Source: Candidatus Hodarchaeota archaeon | GTDB taxonomy: Archaea > Asgardarchaeota > Heimdallarchaeia > Hodarchaeales > YT1-039 | Direction of reading: 5' to 3' | Assembly (NCBI GenBank): GCA_016840025.1 | Contig: JAEOTF010000513.1 | Coordinates: 1-13,716, forward strand | DNA: 13,716 bases | Shown here: piece by piece, positions 1-7,590 of the stretch | Numbering within the stretch: position 1 is the stretch's first letter | Layout of the letters: each line of letters opens with the position of its first letter | Notes under the pieces: model-generated | What the model was told of the DNA's origin: nothing | Database searches by the model: none | What the model saw: the letters and a program-made list of their open reading frames with translations, nothing else | Program-made: the position numbers and the translations under genes

Positions 1-398
1 ATATTCATACTTTTCATGTCACATTTGTTTCCTATAATAATCACATGTGTTTGAGTTTGAACATTCTCCTTAAGCTCTCTGATCCAATTATTCAAGTTTT
101 TAAAGGTTTGTGGTCTTGTAATGTCATATACCAAGATTGCGCCTCGTGTTCCTCCATAAAATCGGGAACGAAGGGCTTTGAAAGCTATTTGCCCACCCCT
201 ATCCCAGAGTTGCAGTCCAACCGTTGCTTCAGGACATTCTATATCTTTGATACTTAAATCCAGACCCATAGTTGCTTTGTACATACCCCCAAAGCTTTGA
301 TTCACAAATCGATGAACAAGTGATGTCTTACCCACAGCCCCCCTGAACCCAATGATATTCGGACATATGACAAGGATAGGGATAGTAAAGCTTTCCAA
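1..398 (-). CDS. Rab/Ras-like small GTPase, partial (C-terminus beyond window)
   Basis: This is a P-loop GTPase of the Ras superfamily, probably a regulatory switch on membrane or cytoskeletal processes. The translated 132 residues hold G1 (RGAVGKT, about 19-25), a switch-I Thr at about 43, G3 (WDRGGQ, 65-70) and G4 (NKCD, 124-127). G5 and the C-terminus lie past the left edge. The stretch from Gly82 to Lys110 is Rab-like, including LVYDITRPQTF. The glutamine after G3 that corresponds to catalytic Gln61 is kept, but the motif is DxGGQ as in Arf and G-alpha rather than DTAGQ. The first Gly of the P-loop is displaced: Phe sits where Gly is expected. No ATG precedes the P-loop in frame. The only upstream start is TTG at 398-396, just after two in-frame stops. 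The reading frame is otherwise open, so the gene call is firm and the N-terminus is doubtful. Confidence 0.85.
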   Translation of the reverse strand, partial: MESFTIPILVICPNIIGFRGAVGKTSLVHRFVNQSFGGMYKATMGLDLSIKDIECPEATVGLQLWDRGGQIAFKALRSRFYGGTRGAILVYDITRPQTFKNLNNWIRELKENVQTQTHVIIIGNKCDMKSMN

Positions 399-404
399 TC
401 ATTA

Positions 405-788
405 ATGGCGGAAATATACGGCTTAACTGAGGAAGCTGCGAAAAATGCAGTAGAGCAATACGACAAAGGGAGATATCCCTACGGGGACATGATAGCTCTA
501 AAAGTGGCCTTGGTGAATGGTAAAACGATGGCTATTTGTCTAGCATACACTCTAACTAATAATTCTGAAATAGCTCGCATATCAAATATGGTAGCGAAAC
601 CAAATGAGAATCTTATAAGCTTTAGAGGACAATTCTTGAGATCTCTCATTCAATTATGTTCCGAACAAGGTTATAAGAAAATGATTGTTTCTGTAATGAA
701 AGATGAACTTCCTGAATTCAAGAAAAACTTCGCTAAGGCTGGGTTAAATCCCCAACCAGTATATGCGAGATACGAAAAAGAACTTTAA
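405..788 (+). CDS. GNAT-fold acetyltransferase-like protein (tentative)
   Basis: A 127-residue soluble protein with no signal peptide or membrane segment. The pattern resembles a GNAT N-acetyltransferase. Strands near residues 31-50 are followed by FRGQFLRSLI at 73-82, in the place of the acetyl-CoA-binding RxxGxG/A loop and helix. Next come the strand KKMIVSV (91-97) and the ending FAKAGL...YEKEL, where GNATs carry a helix and final strand. The RxxGxG motif is imperfect, so the substrate and even activity are unknown. The ATG at 405 has no visible ribosome-binding site. The frame stays open back to a stop at 321-323, and that extension (IRTYDKDRDSKAFQSL just before the ATG) looks like a GNAT first strand and helix. 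The true start may therefore be upstream, or may have been lost. It is divergent from the GTPase and convergent with the aldehyde dehydrogenase gene. Confidence 0.6.
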   Translation: MAEIYGLTEEAAKNAVEQYDKGRYPYGDMIALKVALVNGKTMAICLAYTLTNNSEIARISNMVAKPNENLISFRGQFLRSLIQLCSEQGYKKMIVSVMKDELPEFKKNFAKAGLNPQPVYARYEKEL

Positions 789-802
789 CGTTCGGAGTTC
801 AC

Positions 803-817
803 TTATTTCTTTTTTTT
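803..817 (+). terminator. T-rich run after the GNAT-like gene
   Basis: An almost uninterrupted run of T lies in the 28-base convergent gap, 15-29 bases after the GNAT-like stop codon. Archaeal transcription commonly ends on such U-rich tracts without a hairpin. The run touches the end of the opposite-strand aldehyde dehydrogenase gene. Confidence 0.4.
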
Positions 818-2448
818 CACTTTAATATTTTCTTAAATTTGGTTAACAGTTCGCTTTTCTGTGGTAAGCCCTTAGCCCTTCTACGGCTACCTCTATCAAC
901 AATTCGTGCAAATTGATGAGCATAGAACTCTGCAAAACTTTTTGTATCAATTCCTGGTTTAGGACGATAAGCTTTCGATCTAAATAGGAATTCAGAGGGA
1001 AAACCTTCATGTGGTTCTGCCGGGTTAATTCCACAAGTCAATTCTTCAAGATACAGCTTCTCGACATGCGGTAATTCTAGGATATTCTTCGCAAAGTTTT
1101 GATTTTCAGAAAACAATGAAATAACCAAACTTCGGTCAATATATTTCAATGTTTCCTTATAATCATCCACTGGAAGTATTGTCATGAAAGGAAATGGCAG
1201 CTCTAACCCGAATAGCCTGGATTTCTTATTTTTATTCCGGCATAGAAATACGCTGGGTAGTAAATAAAAGGTATTGTCCAAAATTTGCAATCGTGAGTTT
1301 TCTCTTAGTTTTTCTACAATATCAATATCTTGTCCCTTCTTAAATTCAATGAAGGCATTAAGTTTTTGTGCAAGGCCTTTATCCACAAACGCACCAATTT
1401 TTGCATTTTCATTGAAAACATCTACTGGCCCTATAGTTGCTAATTCTTCCGCAACTTCCATGACCAATTCTTCCGCAAGTCTTTGAGAATTTTCACCAAC
1501 GATTAAAAGACTCGAAGCATTAATGCAACTTCTACCTCCATCAAATAATGTAGAACCCACTATAAATTCAGATAAGGTTGATAAATCATGATTTTCGGTA
1601 TAACTCTCATCTATAATTAATTTAGATCTCCCAGGACCGTATGTTTTGATTGTATTGTGAGTTTGATAACGATCTACTGTCTCTTCGTTCCCAAAAATGA
1701 TCCCTAAATCACATTTTCTGAGAAAACTGTCAATAAATCGTGTTTCCATAGGTAAATAAAACATAGATTGCTCTGGCATACCTGCTTCATATAATGCTTG
1801 AATAAATCGATAACCGAATAACCCTTCCTTTTCAGATGGTCTAAATAGCGTAGGAAATTTCATAGCTGAGCATATTGACCATACAGTATGAACACCCGGA
1901 TGATTACTGGGAGCAATTACACCGAGGTTCTTACCTCGTCGCACCCATCCATACAAGAAGTCCCCTTTGTACGCCAATGTCGTATCAAATGCTGAGACCG
2001 AATTATTAGGACTTAAGATTTCTAATATTGCCTCTAAATCCTGCATTGCTTGTGAAAACATCATAAAAGCATTTTTAACAAAAAGAATAGGCATACCTGT
2101 AGATGCTGTAATAAAACGTTGGGTATCTTCAAGATTTATATCATTTGTCTCAGTACCGAAGCCTCGATTTTCAATGAATAGTTTAGCGGCTTCAGTATAG
2201 ACATCCAAAAGCTCTTCCATCGATAAATTGGATAAAAATTGGTGTCCCATTGTTTTAGCGTCTTTAATAGATTGATTAATGATAACTTCGGGTGCTTGAG
2301 AATAAGAGATCTGGAATGAATCCAACATCTGAGGGACGACTTTCTTATTGGTGTAATACTCCTTTCCTCCGCGAATTAAAGGTATATCAACTGAAATGCC
2401 CTCAGATTGACCGATGTCTCTTGCTTTTGATTTACTCATGTTACTCAT
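817..2448 (-). CDS. Aldehyde dehydrogenase-superfamily protein, probable acyl (LuxC-like) reductase
   Basis: A full-length 543-residue member of the NAD(P)-dependent aldehyde dehydrogenase superfamily. Visible motifs are the cofactor-binding GVIAPSNHPG (176-185) and RPSEKEG (203-209), an IFGNEETV stretch (251-258) where ALDHs have the second nucleotide-binding loop, and the catalytic Cys308 in FDGGRSCINAS. Where hydrolytic ALDHs carry the general base Glu (ELGGKS), this protein reads KTYGPGRSK, so the Glu is missing. In the superfamily that loss goes with thioester-forming or acyl-reducing enzymes rather than water-using dehydrogenases. It lies 33 bases downstream of an acyl-adenylating ligase on the same strand, which suggests it reduces the activated acyl group to an aldehyde, as LuxC does with LuxE. 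The chosen ATG has no clear ribosome-binding site, and the ATG three codons later (2439) is equally possible. The fold is certain; the direction of reaction is inferred. Confidence 0.85.
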   Translation of the reverse strand: MSNMSKSKARDIGQSEGISVDIPLIRGGKEYYTNKKVVPQMLDSFQISYSQAPEVIINQSIKDAKTMGHQFLSNLSMEELLDVYTEAAKLFIENRGFGTETNDINLEDTQRFITASTGMPILFVKNAFMMFSQAMQDLEAILEILSPNNSVSAFDTTLAYKGDFLYGWVRRGKNLGVIAPSNHPGVHTVWSICSAMKFPTLFRPSEKEGLFGYRFIQALYEAGMPEQSMFYLPMETRFIDSFLRKCDLGIIFGNEETVDRYQTHNTIKTYGPGRSKLIIDESYTENHDLSTLSEFIVGSTLFDGGRSCINASSLLIVGENSQRLAEELVMEVAEELATIGPVDVFNENAKIGAFVDKGLAQKLNAFIEFKKGQDIDIVEKLRENSRLQILDNTFYLLPSVFLCRNKNKKSRLFGLELPFPFMTILPVDDYKETLKYIDRSLVISLFSENQNFAKNILELPHVEKLYLEELTCGINPAEPHEGFPSEFLFRSKAYRPKPGIDTKSFAEFYAHQFARIVDRGSRRRAKGLPQKSELLTKFKKILK

Positions 2449-2481
2449 TTCATTTATATCTGTTAAGCTTTTATAAATTAA

Positions 2482-3558
2482 CTAGTAAACACCCTCTATG
2501 GCACCCTCAACATGCGCTCTGGCAAGTTCAGGATTTCTTACCCCCATCCATGGAAAGTTTTTAGAAGGACCAATCCGTTCTCCTTGATCCCTTTCCAGCA
2601 TATTAGGTAAAAAGAAATCCTTACTAAATCTATGACACAAAACCCGACCAATTTGTCCTTCAGGTAATTTTTTCCATGTATCATCAAAATCCGCTATTTC
2701 ATACAGATTCTCCGGAAACATCGCATAATAATCAAGATTATAGGTTGTTCGATCCGGTAAGTCTTGATTAGCGCCGCCAAATAATGCATTCCCGTAAAAT
2801 CCTAGTATGGGCATATCTCGGTAGAGTTCCTCATGAAAAACTCTTAGAGTGTCAGGATCCAGTGATGTACCTCCATGCATACATGCCTTCAAACCGAACT
2901 TTTTCGGATCTGCTTTCTGGGGAATTATCTCTAATATCTTTGAAGTGGTAAATATTATCGTAATTTTTTGTGTTCTAAATTGATGCATTGATTGATCTTC
3001 TAGATGCTGTAGATACAAACCTACGATATCTTGTCTCTGATGCATCATTAACAGCTTGATAAAGCGTGGGTCTAGATCAATGGTGTAACAATCTGAACCT
3101 AACCGTTTTGCATAATGTAATGCTATCGCACCAATTGTATGGGGACCGGTTGGACCAGCATATAACCAATTCTGGCCTCGCAGTGGGATTTTATGGAGTT
3201 TCATTCCATATTTGAAGTAATTGTAGACTTTATCAAAGTACTCATCTGACCAAATAACCCTTTTTGGTGATCCTGTTGTTCCCCCTGTCTCAAAAATCCA
3301 ATAATTTCCTTTTTTAACTGTTTTAGGAATGAAATCCTGTATTGGACTATTTCTTAAGTCTTCATGATTAAATAAACCAAATTTATGTAAATCATCTACA
3401 GTTTCTACTTCTTCTAAAACATTTAATTTCATTTCCCTTTGTTTTCTTAACCAATAAGGAGATCCTGTTTTCCGATCGAAATGGACTTGTAAACAGGTTC
3501 TAAGCCACTCATTCTGGTCAATTTTCTTGTTTAAATGGGGAACTGTGATTGCTGCCAT
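2482..3558 (-). CDS. Acyl-adenylating enzyme, LuxE / phenylacetate-CoA ligase-like (ANL superfamily)
   Basis: An ATP-dependent carboxylate-activating enzyme of 358 residues. The phosphate-binding signature TGGTTGSPK lies at about residues 91-99, followed by RVIWSDEYF. Further on, GFYGNALFGG sits where the family has its substrate/adenine loop, and PEGQIGRVLCHRF matches the region before the hinge. Only about 35 residues follow, so the mobile C-terminal domain and its lysine are essentially absent. The length is therefore like LuxE (about 370) and shorter than PaaK-type ligases (about 430). This favours activation and acyl transfer to a partner over ordinary CoA ligation. The partner is probably the aldehyde dehydrogenase-like protein 33 bases downstream. 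I chose the ATG at 3558; an in-frame GTG at 3570 would add four residues. A TATA-like box lies about 40 bases upstream. The acid substrate cannot be read from the sequence. Confidence 0.8.
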   Translation of the reverse strand: MAAITVPHLNKKIDQNEWLRTCLQVHFDRKTGSPYWLRKQREMKLNVLEEVETVDDLHKFGLFNHEDLRNSPIQDFIPKTVKKGNYWIFETGGTTGSPKRVIWSDEYFDKVYNYFKYGMKLHKIPLRGQNWLYAGPTGPHTIGAIALHYAKRLGSDCYTIDLDPRFIKLLMMHQRQDIVGLYLQHLEDQSMHQFRTQKITIIFTTSKILEIIPQKADPKKFGLKACMHGGTSLDPDTLRVFHEELYRDMPILGFYGNALFGGANQDLPDRTTYNLDYYAMFPENLYEIADFDDTWKKLPEGQIGRVLCHRFSKDFFLPNMLERDQGERIGPSKNFPWMGVRNPELARAHVEGAIEGVY

Positions 3559-3600
3559 AAGAATTAACACCCAATAAACTTAACACATGAAAGGATTGAT

Positions 3601-3610
3601 ATAATATAAA
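3601..3610 (-). promoter_or_regulatory. TATA-like box upstream of the ligase/reductase pair
   Basis: Read on the minus strand this is TTTATATTAT, close to the archaeal TTTATATA consensus. Transcription would begin roughly 25 bases downstream, near 3580, leaving a short leader before the ATG at 3558. It would drive both minus-strand genes. Confidence 0.45.
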
Positions 3611-4157
3611 AATTCATGTCTGTAGAAGCATACCTGCGTATTCTGGTCATACGTATTCCCTAGATCTATATAGAGATAATATATACTTTTGTAGTAGTAA
3701 TAAGTAAAATTGGGGCACTTTAAGACTGGATTAATGTTATCATCTCGGATTAATAATGAGAAGTTTATAATATTATCTACGTTTTACTCATACTTCACTA
3801 AAATAATTATCTTAGTTGTATGTTTAGGGAGTTATATAACTAGCCGGGGATTTTAGATAGGATTAGTAGCTATAAAATTATATAACAATGAAAAGATGAA
3901 TCATATCTAAGGAATCTCCCATAATCCCATTTTATAATTAGGATAAATGCCCTTGGAAGTAATTCAATGCTTTTGTTACTGAACTGAGATTTTAATTGTA
4001 GTTTTTATCTCTTAAATACGAAGACAGCTGATAAATATGATGTATGGTCTTAAGAAGTTAGAATCTGCCAAAGCATACCCATAATTGCATGCTATCTCAA
4101 TATTCTGCTGAATATCAAAAAAGTATATGTTCATCATCTACAACACAGTATTAACAG

Positions 4158-4166
4158 CTATAAATT
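4158..4166 (+). promoter_or_regulatory. TATA-like box upstream of the KaiC-like operon
   Basis: CTATAAATT lies about 55 bases before the KaiC-like start codon, which predicts a transcript start near 4188. A GAGG at 4203-4206 then serves as a possible ribosome-binding site eight bases before the ATG at 4215. Confidence 0.4.
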
Positions 4167-4214
4167 CTCTCGACATCTCAAAATGCAGTTGATCGTTTAA
4201 TTGAGGTTCAACAA

Positions 4215-5123
4215 ATGCCCCAACGGCTTAGTACTGGCATTATAGGTCTTGATAATCTACTAGAGGGGGGACTATTGCCAAATTCTGTTAGTGGAGTTAT
4301 AGGTTCTCCTGGTACTGGAAAAACAACCATAGGGTTACAATTCATGCTTGAAGGACTACAAAATGGGGACCATGGGTTGTACCTGACCTTTGAGGAAAGC
4401 CCCAAGAAATTATTGAATGAAGCAGCTCTTATGGGGTTGGATAGTATCGAACACTATTATGATGAGGGTTCTCTCATCTTCCATCATGCATCAGGGGAAG
4501 AAGTCGTTTCTTTTCTCACCGAAACCCTACCTAATTCTATTGATGACTTAAAAAAGGCTATGAAAGTTCATTCCCGAGTTGTATTGGATCCACTTACGCC
4601 AGTTCTCTGGGAATTAGAAGAAAGAAAAAGACAAAGAGCTATTTTAACGCGATCGTTTGATCTTTTACGAGAATTTGGAACAATCATGATTACATTAGAA
4701 GAACCCACCGCAGAGGCTGGCTCAAGAACCCAAGAAACCGCGATTCCCCTATATTTAGTGGACAATATAATCAATCTGCAATACCTTGGGCTTGGTGGGC
4801 AGTATAACCGTACAGTAAGAATATTAAAAAGTCGTGGTACTCGTCATGGGGAATTAGTCTATCCATTAATATTTGCACGTGGTGCAGGCGTTGTGGTGTT
4901 TGGTGAGGCAGAAATAGGAAAAGAATCTACTGTAATTCCAGATTATACGCCTTTATTCGATAAATATACTGATCTGATTCTCAAATTTCCAGATTCAGCG
5001 TTAAAAGCGGATATTCTTTCACGTTTTGGTTTGATTAAAATGAATTGGAGTAGTTCTGCTTCACCTGAACCTGCTCTTTCTGAACTGTATCAAAAATTCC
5101 AAAGACGGATGCAAGGCTATTGA
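4215..5123 (+). CDS. KaiC-like RecA-superfamily ATPase (single domain)
   Basis: A 302-residue cytoplasmic ATPase of the archaeal KaiC-like family, which generally acts in signalling rather than in a clock. After the family opening STGIIGLDNLLEGG come Walker A GSPGTGKTT (30-38), the paired glutamates FEESP (Glu60-Glu61, the KaiC catalytic position) and the Walker B strand RVVLDPLTP with Asp125. An ILKSRGTRHGE segment (203-213) is in the KaiC position for the subunit-interface Lys/Arg. All ATPase residues are kept, so it should be active. There is one RecA domain, not the double domain of cyanobacterial KaiC. Residues 231-302 form a predicted mostly helical tail of unknown role. It heads a run of same-strand genes: a Roadblock protein (64 bases on), a FIST protein and a longin-like protein. 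Partners or substrates are not visible. Confidence 0.9.
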   Translation: MPQRLSTGIIGLDNLLEGGLLPNSVSGVIGSPGTGKTTIGLQFMLEGLQNGDHGLYLTFEESPKKLLNEAALMGLDSIEHYYDEGSLIFHHASGEEVVSFLTETLPNSIDDLKKAMKVHSRVVLDPLTPVLWELEERKRQRAILTRSFDLLREFGTIMITLEEPTAEAGSRTQETAIPLYLVDNIINLQYLGLGGQYNRTVRILKSRGTRHGELVYPLIFARGAGVVVFGEAEIGKESTVIPDYTPLFDKYTDLILKFPDSALKADILSRFGLIKMNWSSSASPEPALSELYQKFQRRMQGY

Positions 5124-5187
5124 GGATTAAAAAGACAAAGAACGCTGGAAAGTAGGATTTTATATCATTTTTCTTGTAATTTATACA

Positions 5188-5565
5188 GTGGTGAGCTCTT
5201 TGGACATAAAAGGCTTTATTGAGCAACAGTTAAGTGATTTATACGAATTTGATGAAATCCTAGCGACGTTGTTTATTAGAGTGGATGGAACAATATTATT
5301 TTCGCGTTTACCCGAAAAAGCAGACATTGAGTTAATTAATGCTCTTGAATGGATCCAAAACACAACAAAAATTATGGCTAATGAACTACAAATTGGCAAC
5401 TTGAAAAAATTAGTTGTAGAACTGCAACTTGGGAATGTAGTTATTCACGTTGCAGGCCCAAGTACCGTACTTGTCACTGTAACCAAATCCCGCATAAATT
5501 TAGGTCTTTTATTAATAGAAATAAGTAGAAGAGCAATGCTTATCGGTAAAATGGATAAACGGTAG
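5188..5565 (+). CDS. Roadblock/LC7-domain protein
   Basis: A 125-residue soluble protein whose whole length fits a Roadblock/LC7 fold. A first helix is followed by the strand pair ATLFIRVDGTILFSR (26-40), a long helix (44-66), and strands LKKLVVELQLGNVVIHVAG (72-90) and STVLVTVT (92-99). The family-typical ending NLGLLLIEISRRA (104-116) closes the domain. In other prokaryotes such proteins (MglB) dimerise and act on small GTPases such as MglA. In archaea they often stand beside GTPases or ATPases without known function. Here it lies between a KaiC-like ATPase and a FIST sensor protein. The start is uncertain: GTG at 5188 or 5191 has no ribosome-binding site, whereas TTG at 5200 follows GGTGAG at 5190-5195 and would remove four residues. 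Confidence 0.8.
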   Translation: MVSSLDIKGFIEQQLSDLYEFDEILATLFIRVDGTILFSRLPEKADIELINALEWIQNTTKIMANELQIGNLKKLVVELQLGNVVIHVAGPSTVLVTVTKSRINLGLLLIEISRRAMLIGKMDKR

Positions 5566-5576
5566 GCGTTTTATTT

Positions 5577-5580
5577 GGAG
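5577..5580 (+). promoter_or_regulatory. Ribosome-binding site deciding the FIST start
   Basis: GGAG sits nine bases ahead of the TTG at 5590 and supports that non-ATG codon as the start of the FIST protein. No ATG lies near the beginning of the domain. Confidence 0.55.
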
Positions 5581-5589
5581 AATTAAAAT

Positions 5590-6912
5590 TTGCAAGTCTC
5601 AGTTGGAATGGGCGATTCACCTGATCCAAGCAAAGCTGGAAAAATAGCAGGGGAAGAGATATTATCGGGTATTACCGGTGACCCTGATTTTGTGTTTGTC
5701 TTTATTGCGGATGGATATCATTCCCGAGATAAAACTCAATTAGCATTAAGTGCTTTTAAGAAAGAAATCGGAGAACATATACCTTCAATAGGTTGTTTAT
5801 CTCCTGATATCTTTGTCTCAGGAAATTTGCCAACAATCAAGGGTGTAGCTGCATTAGCCTTAAAAGGAACTGAAATAAAGCTTTATCCTGCTTATGGAGA
5901 AAATTTTCGAAAAAAACATAATAAAATAGCTAACAATTTTGCAGATCTTTACAACCCAGTTATTTCAGAGTATGAACACAACGCTACTGTACTTCTACCG
6001 AGTGGACCTATCTATCCCCCTCAATCGCTTGATGACCTAAAAGTTTCAAATACTTGGTTCGCTCATAAAGCAACTCCCATCTTTGGAGCAGTAACAAAGC
6101 AGATCTTAAGTAGTCAAGCTAAAAAGGGTCAGGGAAGACCAACTGAAGCTGTTTCTGGATTAATTAATCGCTTGGCAAAGAAAGGTCTCGAAAATACTAT
6201 AGGTGGAAATTCAATCGCTGTCAGTGCCAACTATGCCTATGAGTTTTTCAATGATAAAATCTTAGAAAATTCAGTTGTAGCCTGTCAATTGGTGAGCAAT
6301 ACTTACAAATTTGGAATTGGATGGAGTTTTGCGGGAAAACCAATAAAAGATACATTAAAGGTGAAGAAGAGCATTCCTGGTGGAATCATTCTAGAAGCTA
6401 ATGAGAAAAATGCAGTTCCAGCTATGTTAGACGCAACCAATATCAGAAAAGACGAACTAGAGCCCTTTTTTAGTCGTTATGCTTATGCTCTTGTCTATCA
6501 TTTATGCGTTGCTAGCGATCCCAGCTTCCCTGATGATGGTTATCCCTATATTACTATTGCTACTCCATTTTTAGATGGACTTGTCTCAATGATCCCTAAT
6601 GACGCGATCAAATCGGGATCTGAGGTTAAAATTTATTCTCAGTCGGGGGATGAGATCCTAGATTCAATTTATCCTTGTTTTGATATTGCCATGAAAGATA
6701 TTAAAAAACCCGAATTTGCACTGATTTTTGAATGTGCTAATCGTGCCTATGCCTTACATGATAAAATACATCAAGAAATGCCGATATTTGAGGAAATTCT
6801 TGGAGAAGATACTCCTTTTATCGGATTTGGCGGTGGAGGAGAGTTTAGTTACAAAGGAGCCGGTTATCACTATGTTAATTCCACAATCCACGCTTTAGTC
6901 GTTGGTCAATAA
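5590..6912 (+). CDS. FIST-domain sensor protein (FIST_N and FIST_C)
   Basis: A 440-residue protein with the two-part FIST architecture. FIST is thought to sense small ligands, possibly amino acids, in signal transduction. The N-terminal half opens with VSVGMGDSPDPSKAGKIAGEE and has the strand DFVFVFIADGY (33-43) and PSIGCLSPDIFVSG (65-78), the usual start of FIST_N. The C-terminal half ends with TPFIGFGGGGEFSY and YVNSTIHALVVG, which match the FIST_C GfyGyGE and NxT endings. There is no signal peptide, membrane segment, histidine kinase or cyclase domain, so the sensor is free-standing and cytoplasmic. It probably passes its state to the KaiC-like or Roadblock protein encoded just before it. 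It begins with TTG, 24 bases after the Roadblock stop codon. Bacterial FIST domains are more often fused to, or encoded beside, kinases. Confidence 0.85.
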   Translation: MQVSVGMGDSPDPSKAGKIAGEEILSGITGDPDFVFVFIADGYHSRDKTQLALSAFKKEIGEHIPSIGCLSPDIFVSGNLPTIKGVAALALKGTEIKLYPAYGENFRKKHNKIANNFADLYNPVISEYEHNATVLLPSGPIYPPQSLDDLKVSNTWFAHKATPIFGAVTKQILSSQAKKGQGRPTEAVSGLINRLAKKGLENTIGGNSIAVSANYAYEFFNDKILENSVVACQLVSNTYKFGIGWSFAGKPIKDTLKVKKSIPGGIILEANEKNAVPAMLDATNIRKDELEPFFSRYAYALVYHLCVASDPSFPDDGYPYITIATPFLDGLVSMIPNDAIKSGSEVKIYSQSGDEILDSIYPCFDIAMKDIKKPEFALIFECANRAYALHDKIHQEMPIFEEILGEDTPFIGFGGGGEFSYKGAGYHYVNSTIHALVVGQ

Positions 6913-7000
6913 TATATAAGGGAGTTACTTTGAATTAAAAGATACAATAACAACAAGAAATTATGGACATAAAAACACCATAGAGAGCGAGTGAACACAG

Positions 7001-7474
7001 ATGATAGAAGGGTTTTGGATTGTAAACCGCGCGGGGCTATGTATGTACCACTTTGAGACAGAAGCCATAAAACAAGTGAATGCGAATCTATTTGGTGGGC
7101 TTCTAAAGGCTATTGATCAACTTTCCGAAGAAATTGGCGCAGAAAGACTAGAATCAACCCAGATGGGGAATTTAAGACTTTATCACAAAACTCGCTCCAA
7201 AATCTTATTTGTACTCGCTGTTTCTTCTTCTATTCCCACACAGAATGCTATTCAAGTTCTCAACCAGCTAGCGGATCGATTTTTTCTCCATATGGAATCA
7301 TGGGTCTGGGATAGAGCAACGAGCCATGGTTTGAATCCTGAAGCATTTCTATCTTTTGATGATGAAATCATGTCTTTCACCGAGAAAAAGAGAAAGGCGA
7401 GTATTGGTACTGAAAGTAAAGATGATCTCTCTAATATATTCAAAAAACTTGTAGACAGGAATAAGAATTCATAG
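7001..7474 (+). CDS. Longin/Roadblock-like small signalling protein
   Basis: A 157-residue soluble protein. It opens with strand-turn-strand GFWIVNRAGLCMYHF (4-18), followed by a helix around NLFGGLLKAIDQLSEEIG (29-46), strands RLESTQMGNLRLYHK (49-63) and KILFVLAVS (67-75), and a second helix (81-98). This profilin-like order is typical of the longin-like proteins encoded beside small GTPases and KaiC ATPases in archaea, especially Asgard lineages. The charged C-terminal 45 residues look flexible. It lies 88 bases after the FIST gene, with a GAGTGA about six bases ahead of the ATG, and appears to close the operon. The likely role is as a scaffold or a GTPase regulator. I recognise the fold from its pattern only, and assignment to longin rather than Roadblock is uncertain. 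Confidence 0.65.
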   Translation: MIEGFWIVNRAGLCMYHFETEAIKQVNANLFGGLLKAIDQLSEEIGAERLESTQMGNLRLYHKTRSKILFVLAVSSSIPTQNAIQVLNQLADRFFLHMESWVWDRATSHGLNPEAFLSFDDEIMSFTEKKRKASIGTESKDDLSNIFKKLVDRNKNS

Positions 7475-7590
7475 GAAAGCGAATCCCAAGATTAAAAATC
7501 TCTATAACTCTCTAAATAATAAAGAATTAAAAAAGATAAAAGGAAGAGGGTTAATTTTTAGAACACAAGTATTAATGAGCTTGGTTCTTC

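Larger units (their letters stand above)
3559..4214. other. Long divergent intergenic region
   Basis: A strongly AT-rich gap of about 650 bases between divergent operons. Apart from the TATA-like boxes listed separately, I see no RNA gene or conserved motif. It holds two copies of TTATATAAC, at 3832-3840 and 3878-3886. The first copy belongs to a perfect 10-base palindrome, GTTATATAAC, at 3831-3840. A 40-codon open frame with a hydrophobic middle (3734-3856, plus strand) has no good ribosome-binding site and may be chance. Confidence 0.5.

Noticed and set aside
45..257. Plus-strand 70-codon open frame over the small GTPase gene
   Set aside because: It is a shadow frame. The minus strand carries the G1, G3 and G4 motifs of the GTPase without interruption.
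3734..3856. Plus-strand 40-codon open frame with a hydrophobic stretch in the long intergenic region
   Set aside because: No convincing ribosome-binding site, strongly AT-rich, and a hydrophobic run is expected by chance from T-rich codons.
3831..3886. Possible mobile-element end or attachment site from the TTATATAAC repeats
   Set aside because: No transposase or integrase lies in the window, the repeats are only nine bases, and such AT-rich words recur by chance or as TATA boxes.
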